DNA of 64,000 bases from Swaminathania salitolerans (lineage in GTDB: Bacteria > Pseudomonadota > Alphaproteobacteria > Acetobacterales > Acetobacteraceae): the NCBI RefSeq assembly GCF_007988945.1, contig NZ_BJVC01000005.1, positions 1-64,000 on the forward strand, written 5' to 3'. How positions within the stretch are numbered: the first letter of the stretch is position 1; every line of letters starts with the position of its first letter. Both the position numbers and the translations under genes were made by a program. The notes under the pieces are model-generated. The model made no database searches, had not been told where the DNA came from, and saw nothing but the letters and a program-made list of their open reading frames with translations. This document shows, in pieces, positions 39,699-47,024 of the stretch.

Positions 39699-40131
39699 TT
39701 TCCAACGCAAGAGGGCAGATGCAGGAAAAGGGCAGATGCAAGACTGGCCGGATGACACGTCAAACGGTGGATCCCGGCCCCCTCCGGTGATGCCGGGTCC
39801 GGGTTCCTCCTCCGGTTCCATGTCCGGGATTGCCCGATGTGAGGCGACCCGGCATCGCAATCGCATTCTGGCGTCGTGACAGGCATGGATCGCTGCCTTC
39901 GCGATGCGTCTTGCCGGGATGACCCGGGATGACTCCGGGAACCGGCTCGGGCCGGACGGAGAGGATACGGTCCGTCGGGCAATATCCTCCGTTCGGCCCG
40001 ATCCGGATCCTCCCTTGCGTCAGACCGTTCTGGCGCGGGATCACGACCGGGCCGCTCCATTCCGGGAAGCAATGCGGCACTCATCTCCTATTTTCTTGAC
40101 AAGACCCCACGCTCCGTGACTTCCAGCCGGA
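39699..40131. other. Intergenic region without recognisable gene
   Basis: 433 bp between the PLOD-like gene and the FAD protein gene. The only structure that I see is a short direct repeat of gggcagatgca near 39713 and 39730. No domain, RNA or terminator stands out. Confidence 0.4.
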
Positions 40132-41760
40132 ATGATCCGGCTTACCGAACTCAGACTCCCCCTCGATCACGACGAAACGGCGCTCGTCGAGGCCATTCTT
40201 GCGCGCCTCGGTGTCGCGCCCGAGGCGCTGCTTGCGCATACGATCGTGCGGCGCGGCTACGATGCCCGCAAACGCGGGAAAATCGTCCTGGTCTATAGCG
40301 TGGATTGTCGTCTCGCCGACGAGCCTGCCCTCCTCGCGCGGCATGAGAACACGCCTAATATCCTCCCCGCGCCCGAAACGCGCTATGTCCTGCCGAAAGC
40401 CCCGCCCCGGGCAGGCAGGGGCGGGAGCGAAGCCACCCGGCCCGTGGTCATCGGCGCGGGACCCTGCGGGGTCATGGCGGCACTGATTCTCGCCCAGGCC
40501 GGTCTGAGGCCGATCGTCCTCGAACGCGGCAAGATCGTGCGCGAACGTACTGTCGATACCTTTGCCCTCTGGCGTCGCTCCGAACTGACCCCCGAGAGCA
40601 ACGTCCAGTTCGGAGAGGGCGGGGCAGGCACGTTTTCGGACGGCAAGCTCTATAGCGGCGTCAGCGACCCGCGCAATCTCGGCCGCAAGGTCATGGAAGA
40701 ATTCGTGAAGGCGGGCGCGCCGGAAGAGATCCTCTATGTATCGAAGCCCCATATCGGAACGTTCCGGCTCGTTTCCATGGTCGAACATATCCGGGCTGAA
40801 ATCGAGTCTCTGGGCGGGGAATACCGGTTCGGAACGCGCGTGGACGGGCTGATCACCGAGGGTGTTTCGCGCCGCCTCAAGGGATTGCGACTCTCCGATG
40901 GCTCTGTGCTCGAAACCGATCATGCGATTCTGGCAGTCGGCCACAGCGCGCGCGATACGTTCGGGATGCTCCATGCGGCTGGCGTTCCCATGCAGGCCAA
41001 GCCCTTTTCCATCGGTGTCCGTATCGAGCATCCGCAATCGCTCATCGACTGCGCGCGCTTTGGCGACCAGCGCGGTCATCCCCTTCTGGGAGCCGCCGAT
41101 TACAAGCTCGTCCATCATGCCAGCAATGGTCGCGCCGTCTATTCCTTCTGCATGTGTCCGGGAGGAACGGTCGTGGCTGCCACGAGCGAGCCGGGCCAGG
41201 TCGTGACCAACGGGATGAGCCAGTATTCGCGCGCCGAACGCAACGCCAATGCCGGAATCGTTGTGGAGGTTTCGCCCGAGCGCGACTATCCGGGCGATGT
41301 GCTTGGCGGCGTGGCCTTCCAGCGCCGCTGGGAGCGTGCGGCCTTTCTCGCCGGAGGCGGCGATTACAGGGCACCGGCGCAAAGGGTCGAGGATTTCCTC
41401 GCGGGTCGGGCCTCGACTGCTCTGGGCGAGGTGGTGCCGTCCTACAAGCCGGGGGTCACGCCTGCCGATCTGGCACAATGCCTTCCGGATTTCGCTGTGG
41501 CGGCCATTCGCGAAGCGCTACCGGCCTTCGACAGGAAGTTGCGCGGTTTTTCCATGGGCGATGCCGTCCTGACCGGGGTCGAAACCCGCACGTCCTCGCC
41601 GATACGCATCGCGCGGGCGGAAGACGGACAATGCCCCGGCCTGCAGGGGCTTTTTCCGGCGGGAGAGGGGGCGGGCTATGCAGGTGGAATCCTGTCCGCG
41701 GGGATCGATGGAATACGCGCCGCCGAATGGGTGATCGCCGCCTCGCGCGCTGCGGACTGA
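40132..41760 (+). CDS. COG2509-type FAD-dependent dehydrogenase
   Basis: A 542-aa flavoprotein. After an N-terminal ferredoxin-like domain (1-80) comes the dinucleotide motif VVIGAGPCGVMAALILAQAG (about 104-123), NVQFGEGGAGTFSDGKLYSG, AILAVGHSARDTFGML and a C-terminal FAD-contacting LFPAGEGAGYAGGILSAGID. This is the uncharacterised FAD-dependent dehydrogenase family COG2509, found in many bacteria with no assigned reaction. Presence of a complete FAD site suggests activity. It is a single gene, convergent with the NCS1 permease. Confidence 0.9.
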   Translation: MIRLTELRLPLDHDETALVEAILARLGVAPEALLAHTIVRRGYDARKRGKIVLVYSVDCRLADEPALLARHENTPNILPAPETRYVLPKAPPRAGRGGSEATRPVVIGAGPCGVMAALILAQAGLRPIVLERGKIVRERTVDTFALWRRSELTPESNVQFGEGGAGTFSDGKLYSGVSDPRNLGRKVMEEFVKAGAPEEILYVSKPHIGTFRLVSMVEHIRAEIESLGGEYRFGTRVDGLITEGVSRRLKGLRLSDGSVLETDHAILAVGHSARDTFGMLHAAGVPMQAKPFSIGVRIEHPQSLIDCARFGDQRGHPLLGAADYKLVHHASNGRAVYSFCMCPGGTVVAATSEPGQVVTNGMSQYSRAERNANAGIVVEVSPERDYPGDVLGGVAFQRRWERAAFLAGGGDYRAPAQRVEDFLAGRASTALGEVVPSYKPGVTPADLAQCLPDFAVAAIREALPAFDRKLRGFSMGDAVLTGVETRTSSPIRIARAEDGQCPGLQGLFPAGEGAGYAGGILSAGIDGIRAAEWVIAASRAAD

Positions 41761-41868
41761 GGCGCGGGAGACGGATCCGGATCGTGCTGCCGGAGCAGCC
41801 CGGGGAGGGGCTCGCCTGCGCCGGTTCCGGCCTGTCGTCCGGTCAGGGAAGCCGGACGATGGGCAGCA

Positions 41869-43278
41869 TCATTCCTCGACCGGGGTGAGAGCCAGAGTCT
41901 GCGGCGCAGGATGCATACGCCGGGGATAGGCGAACACCACATAGAGCGCGAAGCCGCAGAGCGCCCCCACGAACCAAGAGAAATTGCCCAGTGCCTCGCA
42001 TCCCGGCACGAAACCGGGCGCAAGCGCCGCAAGAGCGGCCAGACACATGGCAAGCAGGGCCGGCACGCCGCTTTTGCGTTGGCCGACACAGTCGCGACGC
42101 ACGGCATAGCTTTCGGCCACGAGAATACCGAAGATAGGCCCGATGACGGCAGCCAGCAGATCGAGCGTCATGTGCATGTGCGCCGGGTTGTTGTAGAGCC
42201 GCCAGGGCATGATCGCGATCGATCCCAGGCTGAAGATCCAGCCGGCGCCCCTCCACCCGATCTTTCCGGGTGCGAGAACGCAAAGATCGAGCACACCCGA
42301 GACGAGATTGGCCGCGATGTTGATTCCCGCCGCCGCCACGAGAAAAGTGAGAATAGCAATGGCGACGATCTCGGTATTGCCGATCCGGCTGATGATCTCC
42401 ACCGGATCGTTGAGTGCCGATCCGAAAAGCGGAACGGTCAGGGCGGTGGTGGCGACACACAGGGCCGCAAAGAACAGGAAATTGAGAGGAAGCCCCAGAA
42501 AATTGCCCAGTGCCACCTGACCGACCGAGCGCCCCTTGCGCGCATAGTCGCCGAAATTGAGCATCGGGCCGGAGAAATAGGAGACCACCAGCGCGGTCGC
42601 ATTCGCCCAGAGCAGCGGATGGCTGCCTTCATGACCGGCGCCCGCGCCGAAGCCGAGGCCGGGCCAGCGCCAGTGATTGCACCAGAAGAGATAGGCCAGC
42701 AGGACCATCATCACCCCGTATATGGCGGGACCGGCGAGGTCGAAGAAACGCCGTATCGTCTCGACGCCGCGCCGGAAGATCATCAGCTGTATGGCCCAGA
42801 GCGAGAGAAAACAGACCCAGCCGAGAACGGAAAGCCCCAGAAAGCCGTAGATGTTCTCTCTGGTGAAGGGAGAAAGGGATGGAACGAGCCGCGCCAGCAG
42901 GATGCAGACGGCGTTCGAAGCGAGCCAGGTCTGAATGCCGTACCAGGACATGGCGATCAGTGCCCGCAGCGCGGCCGGTACGCGTCCGGCAGCCGGACCG
43001 AAGGCATTGCGGATCACGAGAGCGAAAGGCACGCCCTGTTTCTGGCTCGGCACGGCGACGAGCGTTGCGAAAACACAGACCAGCAGGCTCCCGGCAACCA
43101 GAGCGAGGAAGACCTGTCCTGCCGGTAGGCCCAGAGCGAAAAGCGATCCGGCCATGACATAACCGCCGATACTATGCACGTCGGTCATCCAGTAGGACAG
43201 GAAATCGTACCACCCCCAGTCCTTTTGCGAGACGGGGGCGAGTTCGTCCCGGTTTCCGGCGTGGGCATGCGGTCTCAT
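41869..43278 (-). CDS. NCS1-family nucleobase/allantoin/hydantoin permease
   Basis: A 469-aa transporter with about twelve helices in the NCS1 fold. The start region DWGWYDFLSYWMTDVHSIGG lines the substrate pocket in the family, and YGIQTWLASNAV, YFSGPMLNFGDYAR and AAAGINIAANLVSG match helices 3, 6 and 8. Relatives import cytosine, uracil, allantoin or benzyl-hydantoin, usually with Na+ or H+. The neighbouring racemase-family gene and GntR regulator suggest a hydantoin- or ureide-like substrate. Confidence 0.9.
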   Translation of the reverse strand: MRPHAHAGNRDELAPVSQKDWGWYDFLSYWMTDVHSIGGYVMAGSLFALGLPAGQVFLALVAGSLLVCVFATLVAVPSQKQGVPFALVIRNAFGPAAGRVPAALRALIAMSWYGIQTWLASNAVCILLARLVPSLSPFTRENIYGFLGLSVLGWVCFLSLWAIQLMIFRRGVETIRRFFDLAGPAIYGVMMVLLAYLFWCNHWRWPGLGFGAGAGHEGSHPLLWANATALVVSYFSGPMLNFGDYARKGRSVGQVALGNFLGLPLNFLFFAALCVATTALTVPLFGSALNDPVEIISRIGNTEIVAIAILTFLVAAAGINIAANLVSGVLDLCVLAPGKIGWRGAGWIFSLGSIAIMPWRLYNNPAHMHMTLDLLAAVIGPIFGILVAESYAVRRDCVGQRKSGVPALLAMCLAALAALAPGFVPGCEALGNFSWFVGALCGFALYVVFAYPRRMHPAPQTLALTPVEE

Positions 43279-43537
43279 GCCCTATGCGCTCCGCAACGAC
43301 AGCGATGGTCCGTCCGGGCGACAGTGCTGCGCGATCGCCTCATATCCGAGCACGTCATGCCCGGGCATTTCATATCCGCGCACCTCGCGAAGGTTGCGTG
43401 CGCTCTGGCGGGCGTCGTTGCCTGTCCGAATCCTGGCTGCATGGTCCGTACTCCGTACCTGCGGGGGACTCCCCGTATGCATGCGACCGGGGAACATTCC
43501 ATTCAGGAAACTATCCGCAAGGCGGTCGTGTCAATCC

Positions 43538-44194
43538 TTATTGTTTACAATCCGAAGCGATGCTCACGGCGTGCAGCGTGCTCTGCCATGAGCAGAAGAC
43601 CGGCACATCGACCCGTTCGGCCAGTGAGCTATGGAACGGGGCCAGACCCGTGCCCCCCAGAAGAACCGGTATCGGGCCGTGTCGTTCGGCAATGTCCCTT
43701 ACGGCTGTTTCGAGCGCGCGGAGCGTTTCCTCCCGGTTGGTCCGCGCCTCTTCGCCGAAGCGATCTATGGTGCGTATGTCGACCAGGCTTTTCTCGTAAC
43801 CGCTTCCGTCGGCGAGATCCCGTATGAGCGGCGACCAGGCCTGGCCGCCGGTCACGATCGCGAATCTTTCGCCGTGCGTGAGGCAGAATGCCATGGAGGA
43901 TTCGGCCATGGCCGTTACGGGCGTGGCAATCCGGCGTCTGAGCGACATCAGGCCGGGATCTCCGAAACAGGCGAGAACGATCCTGTCATAATGCCGGACC
44001 CGCTCGGCTGTCAGCGTGGTGACGGTCACTTCCGCGGCACGGTTCAACGTTTCGGCGCAGGCGATGTATCGCGCACCCGATGGTGCCGTAAGCCCGTCGA
44101 TATGGGCTCCCGGCAGAGCTGCACATGCCGACCGGACGAGCTCCTCCGTGATGCTGTCATTCGTATTGGGATTGAAGACGAGAATGCGCGTCAT
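43538..44194 (-). CDS. Asp/Glu/hydantoin racemase-family protein
   Basis: A 218-aa member of the two-domain Asp/Glu/hydantoin racemase family: ILVFNPNTNDSITEELV at the start and the first catalytic cysteine in LACFGDPGL (C76). The second cysteine, normally in a VLGCxG motif, is missing: here the segment reads VLLGGTGLAPF with Gly181. A two-base racemisation is therefore unlikely, and an isomerase or decarboxylase-like one-cysteine reaction may apply. The start at 44194 was chosen at MTRILVF. It is upstream of the permease and divergent from the regulator. Confidence 0.82.
   Translation of the reverse strand: MTRILVFNPNTNDSITEELVRSACAALPGAHIDGLTAPSGARYIACAETLNRAAEVTVTTLTAERVRHYDRIVLACFGDPGLMSLRRRIATPVTAMAESSMAFCLTHGERFAIVTGGQAWSPLIRDLADGSGYEKSLVDIRTIDRFGEEARTNREETLRALETAVRDIAERHGPIPVLLGGTGLAPFHSSLAERVDVPVFCSWQSTLHAVSIASDCKQ
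43540..43551. promoter_or_regulatory. GntR-type operator, ATTGTTTACAAT (copy 1)
   Basis: A 12-bp dyad, ATTGT-TT-ACAAT, at the 3' end of the racemase-family gene and about 260 bp upstream of the permease start. It is identical to the site at 44261-44272. The ATTGT-N2-ACAAT pattern matches operators of FCD-class GntR regulators such as the one encoded at 44414. Half the site is inside the racemase coding end. Confidence 0.6.
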
Positions 44195-44258
44195 GCGAGA
44201 CCTTCCGGAAATGGCACAGGATCGATGTCGAAGCAGAACGACATCTCCAGGAACAGGA

Positions 44259-44287
44259 GGATTGTTTACAATGATCGTCAACAATCC
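44259..44287. promoter_or_regulatory. GntR-type operator region (copy 2)
   Basis: Contains the palindrome ATTGTTTACAAT (44261-44272), identical to copy 1, nested in a larger inverted repeat GGATTGTT (44259-44266) / AACAATCC (44280-44287). It lies 67 bp before the racemase-family start and about 130 bp before the regulator start, where a divergent promoter is expected. Confidence 0.65.
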
Positions 44288-44413
44288 GGAACAGGATCGT
44301 GTTCAGCTGCGTGCCCGGGGAAGAGCAGAAGGGGAAGGCGAGGACGGCAGGCCCGGGCGATCGGCGCCAGCGCGGCATTGCCTTGCGCGACGCGCCTCGT
44401 GCATATCGTGATC

Positions 44414-45277
44414 ATGATCCCGGATCCTGTCGAAGACCCGATTATGGCCAGCCCCGTATCCAGCCCCGTATCCGGCTTTCTGTCCGGCTCCGTGTCCGAT
44501 CTCGTCCCGTCCGAAGCAGCCATCGCGCGGCGCATACGCGATGCGATATTCGACCGGACTCTCGCGCCGGGCAGCAAGCTTGCCGAGATGCATCTCGCCG
44601 AGGCATTCGCGACCACGCGCGCGCGCATAAGACGGGTGCTTCTGGCGCTTTCGCGCGAACATGCCGTGGATCTCCTGCCGGGGCGCGGTGCCTTCGTTGC
44701 ACGTCCGACACCCGCTCAGGCACGCGATGTGCTCGTGGCCCGTCGCGTGCTCGAGATCGGGCTTCTCGAGCGGCCCTGCCGCCCGCTCGATGAGAAGGCG
44801 CATGAGGCGCTGGCCTCCCTGCTGCAAAAAGAGCGCCAGAACCGGGAACATGAGAACCGGGAGCGTCAAAGCCATGCCGGGCGTGCGCGTATCGAGATGA
44901 TCAGGCTTTCGGGCCAGTTTCATGTCGTCCTCGCCCAGGCCCTGGGTAACGACGTCCTCGCCGGAATGCTTCAGGGGCTCATATTGCGCAGCTCGCTCGT
45001 CATCGCCTCCTATGAGCGCGAGAAGGCGACATGCTGCCTGCCCTCGGACCATGAGCAGATCCTGATGGCGCTCACGCGGCAGGCCCGGGGCGAGGCCGTA
45101 CGGCTCATGACGCGCCATCTGCTCGAGATCGAGCAGAATCTCGATTTCGATCGTCCCCCTGTGACCAAAACGCCGCTCTCGGCCCTGCTCGCACTGAGTG
45201 AAACCGGGAGCGAAACCGGGAGCGAAACCGGGGGCGAAACCAGCAGCGAGGCCAGAAGCGGGTCCGGCGCACCGTAG
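44414..45277 (+). CDS. GntR-family transcriptional regulator, FCD class
   Basis: About 287 aa. An N-terminal winged helix-turn-helix (IARRIRDAIFDRTLAPGSKL, FATTRARIRRVLLALSRE) is followed by an all-helical FCD ligand domain with metal-site histidines in SGQFHVVLAQ, PSDHEQIL and MTRHLLEIE. The start is either 44414 or 44444; neither has a clear Shine-Dalgarno sequence. The first residues hold a Ser/Pro repeat (SPVSSPVSG) and the C-terminal tail repeats SETG. It is divergent from the racemase-family and permease genes and probably controls them through the ATTGTTTACAAT sites. Confidence 0.88.
   Translation: MIPDPVEDPIMASPVSSPVSGFLSGSVSDLVPSEAAIARRIRDAIFDRTLAPGSKLAEMHLAEAFATTRARIRRVLLALSREHAVDLLPGRGAFVARPTPAQARDVLVARRVLEIGLLERPCRPLDEKAHEALASLLQKERQNREHENRERQSHAGRARIEMIRLSGQFHVVLAQALGNDVLAGMLQGLILRSSLVIASYEREKATCCLPSDHEQILMALTRQARGEAVRLMTRHLLEIEQNLDFDRPPVTKTPLSALLALSETGSETGSETGGETSSEARSGSGAP
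45201..45248 (+). repeat. 12-bp in-frame repeat at regulator C-terminus
   Basis: aaaccgggagcg at 45201-45212 and 45213-45224, then two diverged copies to 45248. Encodes the SETG-type tail. Confidence 0.92.
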
Positions 45278-45466
45278 CCCCGCATGACTGCTCCTGCCTC
45301 GTCATAGTCCTCCCTGATGGAATGCGGCCGTCGGGTCGTCCTGCGTGCGAGGCCCACGCAGTATCGCCCGGAGGGCCGGGAGTTTCCTCGCAGATGGCAG
45401 AATATAATCCCCGAACTCTGCAGTCCTGCTGTCGTTGGCCGTCAAACCCCAGCAGCGAGAGATGTC

Positions 45467-46345
45467 ATGCCCCTCATCGACCCACGCACCCGTTATCCGG
45501 CCGCTCCTTTCGAGACCCAGCCCCAGGCTTTCCCCGGTCTTTCGGCCGAGATGAAGCCGGAACCCGATTATGGCGAGCAGAGCTATCGCGGCAGTAACCG
45601 GCTCGAAGGGCTCGTCGCCCTGATCACCGGAGGCGATTCCGGAATCGGCCGCGCCGTCGCCATCGCCTATGCGAAGGAAGGCGCCGATATTGCCCTGTCC
45701 TACCTCCCTGAAGAGGAAACCGATGCGAAAAACGTTGCCGCTTCGGTAGAGAAGACCGGACGTGCCTGCCTGTTGCTCCCCGGCGATATCCGCGAGAAAC
45801 CGGTCTGCGAGTCCCTCGTTTCGGAAACCCTGGCCCGCTTCGGCCATCTGGACATTCTCGTCAATAATGCGGCCTTCCAGCATCCGCGCGAGAATTTTCT
45901 GGAGATCGAGGACGAGGAATGGCGTCGTCACTTCGATACGAATGTGCATGGCATGTTCTATCTGACGAAAGCGGCACTTCCCCATCTGAAGCCCGGGGCC
46001 TCGATCATCAACACATCCTCGGTGAACACGAAGACGCCGATGCCGATCCTGATCCCCTATTCCATGACCAAGGCAGCGATCGCGAATTTCACGGTCGGTC
46101 TCGCCGGGAGCCTGGTGAAACAGGGTATCCGGGTCAATTCCGTCCTCCCGGGACCGATCTGGACGCCCTTCATCGCGACCGGAATGCCGCCCGAACAGCA
46201 TGAGAGCTTCGGCGCGCAGGCGCCCATGGGGCGCCCGGGACAGCCCGCGGAGCTGGCGGGGGCCTATGTCTATCTCGCCGATCCGAATAACAGCTTCACG
46301 ACGGGGGCTCTGTTGCCCGTGCATGGAGGCATGCCCCAGCTCTGA
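45467..46345 (+). CDS. SDR-family oxidoreductase (YghA-like)
   Basis: A 292-aa short-chain dehydrogenase. The N-terminal extension (FPGLSAEMKPEPDYGEQSYR) is typical of the YghA/general-stress group. The Rossmann motif is TGGDSGIGRA (about 45-54), NNAA follows, and the active site is NTSSVN plus YSMTK. These enzymes use NAD(P)H to reduce aldehydes or ketones; some oxidise glucose or alcohols. The ATG at 45467 opens the conserved N-terminal block. It is a single gene. Confidence 0.92.
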   Translation: MPLIDPRTRYPAAPFETQPQAFPGLSAEMKPEPDYGEQSYRGSNRLEGLVALITGGDSGIGRAVAIAYAKEGADIALSYLPEEETDAKNVAASVEKTGRACLLLPGDIREKPVCESLVSETLARFGHLDILVNNAAFQHPRENFLEIEDEEWRRHFDTNVHGMFYLTKAALPHLKPGASIINTSSVNTKTPMPILIPYSMTKAAIANFTVGLAGSLVKQGIRVNSVLPGPIWTPFIATGMPPEQHESFGAQAPMGRPGQPAELAGAYVYLADPNNSFTTGALLPVHGGMPQL

Positions 46346-46677
46346 GCCGCAGGGCGCTTCGAACCGGACGGGCATGATCGCGGCCCGTCCGGCTTCGTCC
46401 GATCCGCCCATGCCCTGTGTTCCCTGTTCCATGCCGCCCGAAGCACGCTGGCGGCGGCATCCGCGTCGTTGCGTCACGCGACCGGCAAAGAGGCCATCTA
46501 CGGGGATGCGACAAGTCATGCGCGATATTGCGCGCGAATTACCATGCCGGTCATATTAAAGCCCCAGAAGAGAGGCGTATTGTTCTTTCCGGTTTCCGGA
46601 AAAGCGGCTGAGTGACGACAGGTACCGGATGCCCACATTGTGGTAAGCGGGCCGGAAATTGCCGGACATGAAAGACT

Positions 46678-46702
46678 GTATATCCCAGAACATGGAATAT
46701 AC
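46678..46702. promoter_or_regulatory. 25-bp inverted repeat upstream of Hint protein gene
   Basis: GTATAT (46678-46683) and ATATAC (46697-46702) flank a centre in which CC and GG also pair. It is about 60 bp before the candidate -35 box, a position suited to an activator or repressor. The binding protein is unknown. Confidence 0.45.
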
Positions 46703-46759
46703 CATAAAGATACTCCGCAAGTCCAAATTGGCAATCGGCTGTTATGGAGCATTAACGAT

Positions 46760-46788
46760 TTGACGTATTTGAACGTTAATTAAATACT
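46760..46788 (+). promoter_or_regulatory. Sigma-70-type promoter candidate
   Basis: TTGACG (46760-46765) and AATACT (46783-46788) are separated by 17 bp, matching the housekeeping consensus in five and four of six positions. It is the best promoter pair in the AT-rich leader of the Hint protein gene. Confidence 0.45.
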
Positions 46789-47024
46789 TCCCGTTTTAAC
46801 AGTCCCGACTTACAGTTCAGTTATACCGTGATTGTCCCCTTTTTGACGACAAGGCAGGACATCGCGTCTTCTCAACATGGCGGCATCGCGCCGACACGAC
46901 CGTTCACGATCGTCCAGTCCTTTTTGACGGATGGATGACGTGTGCTGCCCTGCGGATTTCGAGCCGGACAGGGGCGAGCACGAACAGGACGTGCGGCGAC
47001 CCGCCCAGCGCTGGAACTGGAGCG

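Larger units (their letters stand above)
46346..47024. other. Long AT-rich leader before the Hint protein gene
   Basis: 680 bp without a gene. The part from about 46540 to 46870 is much AT-richer than the rest and holds the inverted repeat at 46678-46702 and the promoter-like pair at 46760-46788. The string ccTTTTTGACG occurs twice, near 46842 and 46918. A roughly 230-nt untranslated leader is predicted for the downstream gene. Confidence 0.5.
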
